Source: Lachnospiraceae bacterium | Lineage (GTDB): Bacteria; Bacillota_A; Clostridia; Lachnospirales; Lachnospiraceae | DNA length: 26,987 nucleotides | Assembly: GCA_024699595.1 (NCBI GenBank) | Contig: JAILPG010000347.1 | Span: forward strand, 1 to 26,987 | Direction: 5' to 3' | Shown: piece after piece, positions 17,161 to 24,976 of the stretch | How positions within the stretch are numbered: the first letter of the stretch is position 1 | Layout of the letters: each line of letters opens with the position of its first letter | The notes under the pieces: generated by a model | Told to the model about the DNA's origin: nothing | The model's database searches: none | What the model saw: only the letters and a program-made list of their open reading frames with translations | Translations under genes and position numbers: made by a program

Positions 17161-18165
17161 TCATCTGATCCTTTCAGGATATCCCACTTTCTTTTTAACC
17201 TTTCTGAGCGTTTTCTCAGCAGTGTGTGCTGCTCTCTCAGCATTGTTCTTTATAACGGAATCAAGATAATCCTTGTTCTTCTCAAGATCGCTCATCCTCT
17301 CCTGCAGGGGCTTTAATACGGCTACTACCGCTTCGCCGACGGCTGTCTTGAAATCACCGTATCCCTTGCCAGCAAACTGCTCTTCAACGCTCTGAGGGGT
17401 GCATCCTGTGCAGGCTGCATAGATATCTATAAGATTCTTTATGCCCGGCTGTTCATCGCTGTATCTTACGGCTGCTTCCGAATCCGTAACGGCTCTTTTG
17501 AACTTACGCATCACCGTATCGGGATCGTCCGTTAAGTAGACGCTTGCGTTAGGATTTTCATCGGACTTTGACATCTTTTTTTGCGGATCCTGAAGGCTCA
17601 TGATCTTGGCTCCTACCTTTCCTATATAGGGCTCGGGCACGGTAAAGACGTCACCGTATATGCTGTTAAATCTCTGTGCCAGATCTCTTGTAAGCTCGAG
17701 ATGCTGCATCTGGTCGATTCCAACAGGAACCACATCCGCCTGATATAACAGGATATCTGCGGCCATCAGCACGGGATAGGTAAACAGCCCCGCATTGATA
17801 TTGTCAGCATGCTTTGCAGACTTGTCCTTAAACTGCGTCATCCTGTTAAGCTCACCCATGTAGGTAAAGCAGTTTAATATCCAGGCAAGCTCGGCATGAG
17901 CCGAAACATGTGACTGGTAATACAGTATGCTTTTCTCCGGGTCGATCCCGGCGGCAATATAAAGGGTCAGAAGACGCCTTGCTCTTTTTCTGAGCTCTGC
18001 GGGATCCTGTCTTACGGTTATCGAATGCATGTCAACCACCGAATAATAGCACTCGTATTCGTCCGAAAGACTCACCCAGTTCTTAAGCGCGCCCAGGTAA
18101 TTGCCTATCGTAAGATTCCCTGTAGCCTGCATTCCGGAAAAAAGGACCTTCTTTCCATCTATCAT
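17161..18165 (-). CDS. trpS: Tryptophan-tRNA ligase
   Basis: Charges tRNA-Trp with tryptophan. The 334-residue length is normal for the bacterial enzyme. Class I signatures are clear: the HIGH equivalent TIGN (19-22) in GMQATGNLTIGNYLGALKNW, and KMSKS in QKKMSKSDENP. Other family motifs are YPVLMAADILLYQADVVPVG and DQMQHLELTRD. The gene begins only 4 nt after the GH13-like gene, using a GGAGG site inside that gene's end, so its translation is coupled to that gene. I saw no T-box leader in front of it; expression is likely from the promoter upstream of the sirtuin-like gene. Confidence 0.97.
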   Translation of the reverse strand: MIDGKKVLFSGMQATGNLTIGNYLGALKNWVSLSDEYECYYSVVDMHSITVRQDPAELRKRARRLLTLYIAAGIDPEKSILYYQSHVSAHAELAWILNCFTYMGELNRMTQFKDKSAKHADNINAGLFTYPVLMAADILLYQADVVPVGIDQMQHLELTRDLAQRFNSIYGDVFTVPEPYIGKVGAKIMSLQDPQKKMSKSDENPNASVYLTDDPDTVMRKFKRAVTDSEAAVRYSDEQPGIKNLIDIYAACTGCTPQSVEEQFAGKGYGDFKTAVGEAVVAVLKPLQERMSDLEKNKDYLDSVIKNNAERAAHTAEKTLRKVKKKVGYPERIR

Positions 18166-18169
18166 TTTG

Positions 18170-20044
18170 TCATTCCTCCGTGATCTTTTTCTTCTGTTTT
18201 TTTATGCTATCCTTATCCTTTTCGGAGATAAGCAGCAGTATTGCTCTCTCCTTAACGACTATCGAGTCCTTGACCTCTGACAGTTTATCCGTATATGCCT
18301 CAATGTTTCCGTCGCTTGATACAAGCGCCCTCCACTTAAGTCCTTCCGGGAGCTTGGGCAGAGCATATGAATGCTCTTCCCAGTGCATATTGTATGCTAT
18401 ATAGAAAAAGTCATCATCCTTTCCGTCCTCTCTCTTTGCATACATTCCGCAGTACATCATCCCGATGTTCCTTATATGATTATAGAACTTAGGATACCAT
18501 GCTGCCTCCGCATGATATGAAAGATCCGGATATCCGCAGGAAAGCGTGTCGATGAGCTTCGGCTCATGGCACATATGCAGTATCGGATGAGCGGTTCTTA
18601 GCCTGATAACACTCTTTACAAAGCTCTCAAAAAGCTCCGTCTCCCTGCTCTTCTTCCATTTGATCCAGCTGATGGCATTATCCTGACAGTAAGGATTATT
18701 ATTGCCGTTTCTGGTATTCATGAATTCATCGCCGCTTAGGATGACAGGTATCCCTCTTGAGAACATAAGCATCATCACGGCATTTTTCATCTGTTTAAGC
18801 CTAAGCGTCCTTACGGCCTTCTTCCTTGACATGCCCTCCTGGCCGCAGTTCCAGCTGTAATTATAATCCGTTCCGTCCAGGTTATTCTCGTTATTGTCGT
18901 CATTATGCTTGTAATCATAAGAGACAAGGTCATTTAAGGTAAAGCCTTCATAGGTTGTGATATAGTTGAGCTGTCTTATATCAGCAGGATTGCTTCTGTT
19001 TAACTCAGTAAATCTCTGGAGCATATCCTCATCGCTCTTTAAGTAGCGTCTGTAAACATTCATGCAGTCGCTGTCTGCCTTTGCAAGGAAGCTGTGCTTA
19101 AAGCCGTCCCTGCCGCCAAAGAGCCTCTCTGTATCAAAGCTCTTATAATAGATCTTTGTGTGTGAAAGCATTGCTTCCTTACAGATCATGTCTATCGGGA
19201 TATTCTCTCCCATCATGAAAAATCCGTCGATATGGTATTCCGATACCCAGTGTTTCAGACAGGGGATTATGATATTCCTGTTTACCTCATCGGGGAAATA
19301 GAATCTCATCACGACCTCTATACCTTCTCTGTGAAGGGCAAGGACCATGTTCTTAAATTCATTTACAAAATCATCCGAATATGAATACTCGGGCTTGGGC
19401 ATAAAATAGCAGGCACTCTTAAAGCCCCAGTAATTTATCTTCTCACGTACATCTTCCCTGTGATAAGGCTTGTCCGATGTATCTTCCGTCTCATCAAAAT
19501 CATAGGCAGGCATAAGTATCACCTGATTAACGGACATATCTTTTAAATGGCTGATCTTCTCGGTAAGGCCGAGATACGTGCCTTTATACTTTACCTTTGA
19601 CGAAGGATCCTTTGTAAAGCCCCTGACATGCAGGTCATAGGCTATGACCTCGCAGAGATCGGTCTCTAAAAGCTTATCGCCCTTCCAGTCAAAGGTATCA
19701 TTATAGACCATGTAAGGGTTGATCTTTCCATCCTTCCTGCTCTCTCCCCATTTTCTGTTTCTTTTGGCATTCTTTGCATAAATATCGGTTGAGAGCTTTC
19801 CGTCTGCCTCAAAGGTATAGCTTATCTCTTCGGGAACAAGGCCTGATACCTTAACGGAATAGACGTTTCCGAAGGTTCTGTAGGGCAGCATGTCTATTTT
19901 TTCGATAAGCCTGTCGTTTTTATCATAAAGGCACAAAAAAAGTGTCCTCGAACATGAAGAAGTGAAGCAGAAGTTGATTCCGGCTTCACTCAGGCTTGCT
20001 CCATATTCGGTGCTGACACCTTTTTCTATCCTGATATGACTCAT
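18170..20044 (-). CDS. GlgX/isoamylase-type GH13 protein with all catalytic residues replaced (probable pseudoenzyme)
   Basis: A 624-residue protein with a CBM48-like N-terminal domain (about 10-110), a GH13 barrel like glycogen debranching enzyme GlgX (about 130-470) and a C-terminal beta domain. Family landmarks remain: YDLHVRGFTKD (136-146), YKGTYLGL (153-160), NYWGFKSACYF (204-214), GFTLNDLVSYDYKHN (367-381), GIPVILSGDEFMNTRNGNNN (431-450). The four catalytic regions are broken. Region I DVVYNH-type is now RFYFPD (247-252). Region II GFRFD is GFFMM (274-278), so the nucleophile Asp is Met278. The acid/base Glu is Lys301 in YKSFD. Region IV HD is YE (365-366). Hydrolysis by the GH13 mechanism therefore seems impossible. 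A glycogen-binding or regulatory role is my inference. The frame is full length, without stops. It starts 19 nt after the sirtuin-like gene with a weak ribosome site. Confidence 0.88.
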   Translation of the reverse strand: MSHIRIEKGVSTEYGASLSEAGINFCFTSSCSRTLFLCLYDKNDRLIEKIDMLPYRTFGNVYSVKVSGLVPEEISYTFEADGKLSTDIYAKNAKRNRKWGESRKDGKINPYMVYNDTFDWKGDKLLETDLCEVIAYDLHVRGFTKDPSSKVKYKGTYLGLTEKISHLKDMSVNQVILMPAYDFDETEDTSDKPYHREDVREKINYWGFKSACYFMPKPEYSYSDDFVNEFKNMVLALHREGIEVVMRFYFPDEVNRNIIIPCLKHWVSEYHIDGFFMMGENIPIDMICKEAMLSHTKIYYKSFDTERLFGGRDGFKHSFLAKADSDCMNVYRRYLKSDEDMLQRFTELNRSNPADIRQLNYITTYEGFTLNDLVSYDYKHNDDNNENNLDGTDYNYSWNCGQEGMSRKKAVRTLRLKQMKNAVMMLMFSRGIPVILSGDEFMNTRNGNNNPYCQDNAISWIKWKKSRETELFESFVKSVIRLRTAHPILHMCHEPKLIDTLSCGYPDLSYHAEAAWYPKFYNHIRNIGMMYCGMYAKREDGKDDDFFYIAYNMHWEEHSYALPKLPEGLKWRALVSSDGNIEAYTDKLSEVKDSIVVKERAILLLISEKDKDSIKKQKKKITEE

Positions 20045-20063
20045 ATTTCTATAACCAACCGCC

Positions 20064-20816
20064 CTAATATACTACCATGGGCAGGATATCCTCCACCTTT
20101 CCGTGTATGCACATATCGGCTGCACTGTCACTGTGATGCTCATGCAGCGTTATCAGTACTACCCTGTTGCCCTCATAGTACTGTAACAGGCTGTTTACCA
20201 TCGGCGCAGCCATATTGGTCCCAAGTATCAGGATTATGTTTGCATTGACTACGGCATTTGATGCTGCAGTAAGGACATCATTTCTTATCATCTCGCCATG
20301 CAGCTGTACTCTGGGTCTTACGGGAGCCTGACATGCATCGCACAGCGGTATTCCCTTTTTGCTCCTCATGTATTCAAGATCATAGAGCCTGTGGCACTTG
20401 GGACACTGGTTCACATGACGGTTGCCGTGCAGTCTTATGACATTATATATTCCGGCATCCTCGGGAAGCCCCAGTACATCATGCGTGATTACCGCCGACA
20501 GCTTGCCGAGGTCCTGCAGATGCTTTATCGCATGATATCCAAGTCCCGGCTTTATATCAAGATCCATGATCTCTTTTCTGTAGAACTCATAGAATTTCTG
20601 TTTTTTTGTAGCATAAAAAGAACCGGAATAGATCTCCTCGGGTGACATGCCGTACTCTTCTTCAATACGGTACGATTCGTCATTGCTCCAGAGGTTCTTT
20701 CCGCCGCATTCGATCTCCATCCCGACGCCGCAAAAACAGACGATCTGTCCGTTATCACGTATCAGATTTCTTAAATGACTGATTTTTTCTTCCGTGGCTG
20801 TTGATGAGATGATCAT
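20064..20816 (-). CDS. Sirtuin (SIR2)-like protein with altered NAD-site motifs
   Basis: A 250-residue SIR2-family protein. Supporting features: catalytic-type His130 in IRLHGNRHVNQC, a zinc site of Cys138, Cys141, Cys159 and Cys162, RPRVQLHGE (167-175, normally RPxVVxFGE), and GTNMAAP (199-205) near the NAD end. Canonical GAGxS is CGVGME (29-34), the GIPDFR stretch is replaced by GGKNLWSND (38-46), and TQNxD is THDVL (111-115), so the usual Asn and Asp are Asp113 and Leu115. True sirtuins deacylate lysines using NAD; whether this one does is uncertain, but it could bind NAD or ADP-ribose, or act on another substrate. I have a memory of similar clostridial proteins, so it may be a real subfamily. 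ATG at 20816 has a GAGG site and a promoter. It heads the run sirtuin, GH13-like, trpS. Confidence 0.82.
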   Translation of the reverse strand: MIISSTATEEKISHLRNLIRDNGQIVCFCGVGMEIECGGKNLWSNDESYRIEEEYGMSPEEIYSGSFYATKKQKFYEFYRKEIMDLDIKPGLGYHAIKHLQDLGKLSAVITHDVLGLPEDAGIYNVIRLHGNRHVNQCPKCHRLYDLEYMRSKKGIPLCDACQAPVRPRVQLHGEMIRNDVLTAASNAVVNANIILILGTNMAAPMVNSLLQYYEGNRVVLITLHEHHSDSAADMCIHGKVEDILPMVVY

Positions 20817-20845
20817 ATGTCTTCCTCATAGCTTTGTCTGATTTT

Positions 20846-20874
20846 ATAATATCAGCATTTTTTCCTTTTTTCAA
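20846..20874 (-). promoter_or_regulatory. Promoter of the sirtuin-GH13-trpS gene run
   Basis: On the minus strand TTGAAA (20874-20869) and TATTAT (20851-20846) are 17 nt apart, in an A-rich context. The start codon of the sirtuin-like gene is 29 nt beyond the -10 box. The first 46-bp repeat begins about 19 bases upstream of the -35 box. Confidence 0.62.
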
Positions 20875-20892
20875 GGATAATGCCACGGTTTT

Positions 20893-21020
20893 GGGCTCCC
20901 GCGACTGGGGTGCAGGGTTGTTTGTGGAAAATATGTCGGGGCTACCGCGACTGAGGTGGATGGCATTGTTAGGAAAACAGGTCGGGGCTACCGCGACTGG
21001 TTCCCGTGCCATTGTAGAAA
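20893..21020. repeat. Three 46-bp tandem repeats with a GGGGCTACCGCGACTG core
   Basis: The core GGGGCTACCGCGACTG occurs at 20938-20953 and again, identical, at 20984-20999; a variant GGGCTCCCGCGACTG lies at 20893-20907. The period is exactly 46 bp. The 30-bp stretches between the cores are also related (each has an ATTGT- or TTTGT-like step followed by GGAAAA or GAAAA), so the whole unit, not just the core, was duplicated. The third unit forms the left arm of a long hairpin. No reading frame explains them. Together with the hairpin and the two promoters they fill the 457-nt space 20817-21273. Confidence 0.8.
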
Positions 21021-21050
21021 AATGGCCCGGAAACCCTCGCGGCTAGCCCC
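20984..21050. other. 67-nt imperfect palindrome (long hairpin)
   Basis: Two 30-nt arms (20984-21013 and 21021-21050) pair over 26 base pairs around a 7-nt loop GTAGAAA. The ends are GGGGCTA and TAGCCCC; paired blocks are 7, 6, 4, 3 and 6 bp with small bulges or mismatches between them. There is no T run after it on either strand, so it is not a normal terminator. Blocks interrupted at matching places suggest either selection on structure or an old mobile repeat of the REP/MITE kind. Confidence 0.78.
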
Positions 21051-21157
21051 TCGGTATCGCTGTTCATAGAAATATCCATCTGAAAATATATAGATTGTTT
21101 TTATGGTAGGATGAATAAAATCCAGATTGTAGTTTCTGCTATCCCAAGGGTGAATGA

Positions 21158-21186
21158 TTGCATGTGTTCTGTCATGGTGATATATT
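21158..21186 (+). promoter_or_regulatory. Candidate promoter of the DUF1292 gene
   Basis: TTGCAT (21158-21163) and TATATT (21181-21186) are spaced by 17 nt on the plus strand. This would give a leader of about 80 nt before the start codon at 21274. A later TTGACA at 21241 lacks a matching -10 box. Confidence 0.5.
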
Positions 21187-21273
21187 GATGATGGGCTTAT
21201 GAATTGCTGTGAAAAACAGCGGATTGAGCTATTAAACTCGTTGACATTCAGCACCTTTAAGAAAGGATTCATT

Positions 21274-21582
21274 ATGGCTTTTAACGAAAATATCGATCCG
21301 GATGAGGAAATGACCGTTGAGCTGACGCTCGAGGACGGTTTGACAGTAAACTGCGGGATCATTACGATCTTCGAATGTGACGGCAGGGATTACATTGCAC
21401 TTTCTCCGCTTGACAACAAAGATTTTGAGGATGAGATCTGGTTCTACAGATATGAAGAGGATCCTGAGGATGAGACCAAAGAACCCTCTCTTGAATATAT
21501 CGAGGATGACAATGAGTATGAGGCTGTCGCCGATGCTTTTGACGAGCTTTTGGATGAGCAGGAATTTGAAGAAGGTGAGTAA
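21274..21582 (+). CDS. DUF1292 family protein
   Basis: A 102-residue, very acidic protein of the DUF1292 family, common in Firmicutes and of unknown role. The core is seen in MTVELTLEDGLTVNCGIITI, then FECDGRDYIALSPLD and EIWFYRYEED, followed by an acidic tail rich in Glu and Asp (EYEAVADAFDELLDEQEFEE). The small beta-rich domain followed by an acidic helix is typical. No membrane segment or signal peptide. I set the start at the ATG at 21274, which has AAAGGA six bases upstream; an upstream ATG at 21199 would add 25 residues that do not look like the family. It is a single-gene unit, divergent from the sirtuin-like gene and convergent with the DUF2264 gene. Confidence 0.88.
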   Translation: MAFNENIDPDEEMTVELTLEDGLTVNCGIITIFECDGRDYIALSPLDNKDFEDEIWFYRYEEDPEDETKEPSLEYIEDDNEYEAVADAFDELLDEQEFEEGE

Positions 21583-21611
21583 GCCGTTTGAGCCGGACAG
21601 CTTTAACGGCT
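21582..21611. terminator. Possible shared terminator hairpin between convergent genes
   Basis: A 7-bp inverted repeat (AGCCGTT at 21582-21588, AACGGCT at 21605-21611) with a 16-nt loop lies between the DUF1292 stop and the DUF2264 stop. Only a short TTTT follows on the plus strand after AAGGC, so it is a weak terminator at best. Confidence 0.35.
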
Positions 21612-21618
21612 AAGGCTT

Positions 21619-23736
21619 TTAAATGGTCATGTTCCTCTCCACGTTCTTACAGTCTATCGTTCTGATACTGCCATCTCTGTGTCTTATGGTCATGCTGTCC
21701 GATCTTTTAAAGACTCCGTTTTTAAGTTCGCACGGATCAGCATTTACCGTGATCGTGTCTATCGGGAATATGTCTTCTTTTGACAGGCTTCTGTCTCCCT
21801 GTGCACTTATAAGCTGTGATATATAGGCTGTGCATTCACCTGCGTCATACTGTCTGTACAGCCCGCCTTTTGCAAGTATCATAAGTGATGACTCCGATAC
21901 GGGATTGGTTCCCCGGTTTCTGACAACCGACATATCCGCAAATCCGGAATATACCGTCATTGCCATCTCTCTTTTTTCTCCGTTTTCACCGCTTCCCTTT
22001 ATGACATATGAAACGGGCTTCAGTCTGTCCATGACGGTTCCGTCTTTTGCAAGGACCGTGATCTCTTCTCCGCTTATCTTCTCCGCCTCTGCATCGCCCA
22101 TATCGGCAAATCCGTAGGAGCCAAGTATTATCTCCATCGGGCGTTTCACGATCCTGAATCTGTCTGCTCTCATTATCCCAAGAGGTACGGCATAGTCGCA
22201 CAGATCCACGGCCTCGAGCCAGTGGCATTCATTTGTAAGATCATATTCAAAGAACTGTCTTCTGTACAATACCTGCTCCGATACCCCGCAGTAAAAAGTT
22301 ACATTTGCTCTCTCATTGTGGTTATCGGTAAGGCTTACAAGCTCGTACTGGCAGGATCTTTCATCGCTTTCCCAGGGGTATTTTGAGTTGTAGCAAAGCT
22401 TTGAGTAGTTAAGCATTCCATGCCCGTCGCCCTTTGATTTGAGCACTTTGGCCGTTCTCAGGATCATGGTGCCGTTTGCTTTGTGATCAGTATATACCAG
22501 GGCGGGCCCTGAAAGGACTGTCTCCTTTACCTCATTATCCGACAGCTTCTCCCATGTCCCGTTATTCTCCTTTTCGCTCCAGAAGGGATGTTCTTTGGGA
22601 AGCTTTAGGCACAAAAAGGACTTGAATATCCAGAATACGGATTCCGCGCAGGAATAGCCCTGTATGAGCGGCTTGAACTCGCCATAAAATCCAAGTGACG
22701 GTACTCCGTTTATCAGAAAATCATCCCTTGATAGGAACTGTAACATCGCACCCGATGCTATCCTCCTTGCAAGTCCGGGATTTATGCGCGAATCATTTAA
22801 AAAGAGGTTTCCGTCAAATGCCGAAGTGACGGCATTTCGGTAGATGCAGCTTCTGCCCCACATGGTCATGTGGCCATCCTCGTCAAACAGATCGGGAAAT
22901 GTCTCCATGAGCCTGTTTGAATTTTCCTCAAACTGCAAAGCTACCCCGGGCATGTTTTCGTATCCGTACCACTTATTCCACAAAGGTGCATAGAAATTAA
23001 AAGCCCAACAGGAATAATAATCAAAGGAATGACCGTCTCGATACCACCCGTCTCCCACATAGTAGCTGAGGCATTCCGATGCATGATCAGCCATCACCGA
23101 CTCGTCGATCTCATAGCCGTTCATATGCAGAAAGGCAAGATCCAGCATATTAAAGAACCGCCAGTTCTGAGGTACTGTATTTGCATGGGCATAGCCCGAC
23201 AGGAAAGCTGCTATCCCATCCTTTTCGGCATCGGAATATGTGTCCCATAAAACGTCCTTGCACATATACAGGCCTATTACCAAAGCTGCGGTCTCCACGG
23301 TCTGCTGAAAGGGTCTGAACGGATCCTCTGAGCCCGTACTCTTTAGCATCTCGTCATAGGAACCCGCGTATTCCCTGCTGCTTTTATCCGTACAGCTGCG
23401 CAGTATATGCAGTTTGTAATAATCCCTCACATTGATCCCGTTAAGAGTAAGGGCGGGATCTTCATCGATCAGTACTGACGCAAGAAAAAGAGACCTCGTC
23501 AGTCCCTCAAACATCTCAGCTCTCATCTCCGCATCGAGCACACCGCCCGATGCACCCTTGTGAGGATAGGTGATCTCCGTCTCCGATCTCTTTACTATGA
23601 CTGGATCATCCATGCTCTTTATATGATCAAATATCCCCGAGAGAAGATATTTTCCTGCTGCCGTAAAGCTCTCTCTCGTAAGCCCCGTATAGGGGCTAAG
23701 TTCATGATCAGTATATTCGGAAGTATATGCACTCAT
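21619..23736 (-). CDS. DUF2264 family protein, probable intracellular carbohydrate-active enzyme
   Basis: A 705-residue protein of the DUF2264 family. The N-terminal half has the look of an alpha/alpha-barrel (helices such as FLASVLIDEDPAL, FFNMLDLAFLHMNGYEID, and aromatic-rich DGWYRDGHSFDYYSCWAFN and FYAPLWNKWYGYEN). The C-terminal half is beta-rich (GHGMLNYSKLCYNSKYPW, WLEAVDLCDYAVPLG). DUF2264 genes usually sit with GH88/GH105-type genes and sugar importers, as here. The exact reaction is not known to me. No signal peptide, so it should act in the cytoplasm. I start it at the ATG at 23736, seven bases after GGAGG; the frame stays open another 60 codons upstream, but that part overlaps the GH88 gene and looks like non-coding translation. 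It is 19 nt from the GH88 stop. Confidence 0.82.
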   Translation of the reverse strand: MSAYTSEYTDHELSPYTGLTRESFTAAGKYLLSGIFDHIKSMDDPVIVKRSETEITYPHKGASGGVLDAEMRAEMFEGLTRSLFLASVLIDEDPALTLNGINVRDYYKLHILRSCTDKSSREYAGSYDEMLKSTGSEDPFRPFQQTVETAALVIGLYMCKDVLWDTYSDAEKDGIAAFLSGYAHANTVPQNWRFFNMLDLAFLHMNGYEIDESVMADHASECLSYYVGDGWYRDGHSFDYYSCWAFNFYAPLWNKWYGYENMPGVALQFEENSNRLMETFPDLFDEDGHMTMWGRSCIYRNAVTSAFDGNLFLNDSRINPGLARRIASGAMLQFLSRDDFLINGVPSLGFYGEFKPLIQGYSCAESVFWIFKSFLCLKLPKEHPFWSEKENNGTWEKLSDNEVKETVLSGPALVYTDHKANGTMILRTAKVLKSKGDGHGMLNYSKLCYNSKYPWESDERSCQYELVSLTDNHNERANVTFYCGVSEQVLYRRQFFEYDLTNECHWLEAVDLCDYAVPLGIMRADRFRIVKRPMEIILGSYGFADMGDAEAEKISGEEITVLAKDGTVMDRLKPVSYVIKGSGENGEKREMAMTVYSGFADMSVVRNRGTNPVSESSLMILAKGGLYRQYDAGECTAYISQLISAQGDRSLSKEDIFPIDTITVNADPCELKNGVFKRSDSMTIRHRDGSIRTIDCKNVERNMTI

Positions 23737-23755
23737 TAAAGATCCTCCAAAAATA

Positions 23756-24961
23756 CTACCAGTAGATGATCCAGTCCGGATCAAGCAGTCTGGTAAGCGC
23801 CTCCATATAATAATAATCACCCCAGAGTACGCATTCGTCCACACCCTCAGGCGTACAGGTATTATACGGGCTCTTCTTTGAATAGGTTCCGTGAAGGAGC
23901 CGCCCGTTGCTTTCATTTATATCCTTTACGGAATAATCATCGATAACGGATTTAATTATACGCTTTGCAACAGATGTATAATACCATCCATCCTCTTCAT
24001 TCATATATTTGCTCATTTCAAGCATCCCACAGGCTGCTATCACTGCCGAGGAGGAGTCCCTCGGCTCCGTATCCTTATCATCCTCTCCGAAGCTTAGATC
24101 CCACATAGGCACAAGATCATACGGAAGATGTCTCAGGAAATACCCGCATACACGCTTAAAATAGCCGATGTATTCTTCTCTTTTCGTATATTTATATGCA
24201 ACCGCACAGCCGTATATTCCCCATGCCTGTCCTCTCGCCCAGGCTGATCCGTCCTTATAGCCCTGACAGGTGGCACCGTGGTGAAAGGCTCCGGTCTGCT
24301 TGTCCATGAATACTGTATGCCAGGTGGAATCATCCTCCCTTATCACGTTGTTCATGGCAGTATGTATATGTTTTTCGGCGATATCCCTGTATTTATCATC
24401 GCCTGTCTCGAGGCTTGCCCAGTAAAGGAGCGGGAGGTTTAACAGACAGTCTATGATAAATCTGTAATTGTCATCAGCGCCCATTTTTCCCCAGGCCTGT
24501 ATGAACTCGCCCACGCTCTGAAATCTCTTTATGAGCATGTCAGCTGCCTTTATCGCAGCTTCCCTTCCGGTCTTATTTCCGGTAAGCTTATATGCGGCAA
24601 CACAGGAAGGGCTGTAGAGAAATCCCATGTCGTGATGATCTACATCGATCTCATTCATCACTCTGTCATAAAAGGATCTTACCTGGGCATTTGCCGCATC
24701 AAGCAGCCTTCCCTTATCGGAGGACTCTTTTGTATTTTCATAGGATAGCCACAACTGGCCCGTATAAAAGCCGGTTGTCCAGCCCTTATTCTCACAGGGT
24801 CTGTAAAAATTATCCACACTTGCCGCATAGGGAAAACAGTCCTTAAAATCATCAAGATACTTAAGGACTCCCGAAATACATACGGACAGGGCCTTTTTTA
24901 CCTCATCCGTCGTAACCTCGGGATGATCCTTTATCATGTCTGTATCGATCCATTTTTCCAT
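23756..24961 (-). CDS. GH88 unsaturated glucuronyl hydrolase
   Basis: Removes 4,5-unsaturated uronic acid from the non-reducing end of oligosaccharides left by polysaccharide lyases. The 401-residue protein has the UGL-type landmarks: GWTTGFYTGQLWLSYE (60-75), the first catalytic-type Asp111 in DHHDMGF, Asp171 in RFIIDCLLNLPLLYWAS, and SAWARGQAWGIYG. Asp111 and Asp171 correspond to the two essential aspartates described for Bacillus UGL. No signal peptide, so it is cytosolic, consistent with import by the adjacent ABC transporter. The start at 24961 has a GAGGTG site and lies 15 nt after the permease gene. Specificity (pectin, rhamnogalacturonan or glycosaminoglycan type) cannot be read from the sequence. 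Confidence 0.92.
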   Translation of the reverse strand: MEKWIDTDMIKDHPEVTTDEVKKALSVCISGVLKYLDDFKDCFPYAASVDNFYRPCENKGWTTGFYTGQLWLSYENTKESSDKGRLLDAANAQVRSFYDRVMNEIDVDHHDMGFLYSPSCVAAYKLTGNKTGREAAIKAADMLIKRFQSVGEFIQAWGKMGADDNYRFIIDCLLNLPLLYWASLETGDDKYRDIAEKHIHTAMNNVIREDDSTWHTVFMDKQTGAFHHGATCQGYKDGSAWARGQAWGIYGCAVAYKYTKREEYIGYFKRVCGYFLRHLPYDLVPMWDLSFGEDDKDTEPRDSSSAVIAACGMLEMSKYMNEEDGWYYTSVAKRIIKSVIDDYSVKDINESNGRLLHGTYSKKSPYNTCTPEGVDECVLWGDYYYMEALTRLLDPDWIIYW

Positions 24962-24976
24962 AATATGTGTTCACCT

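Noticed and set aside
18166..18180. T-box or Trp-responsive leader before trpS
   Set aside because: Only 4 nt separate trpS from the previous gene, leaving no room for a leader.
20893..20999. Possible small CRISPR array (16-nt repeats, 30-nt spacers)
   Set aside because: The repeat is too short, there are only three units, the spacers are related to each other, and no cas genes are near.
23737..23916. Upstream 60-codon extension of the DUF2264 gene
   Set aside because: It overlaps the end of the GH88 gene, has no family similarity, and GGAGG sits just before the ATG at 23736.
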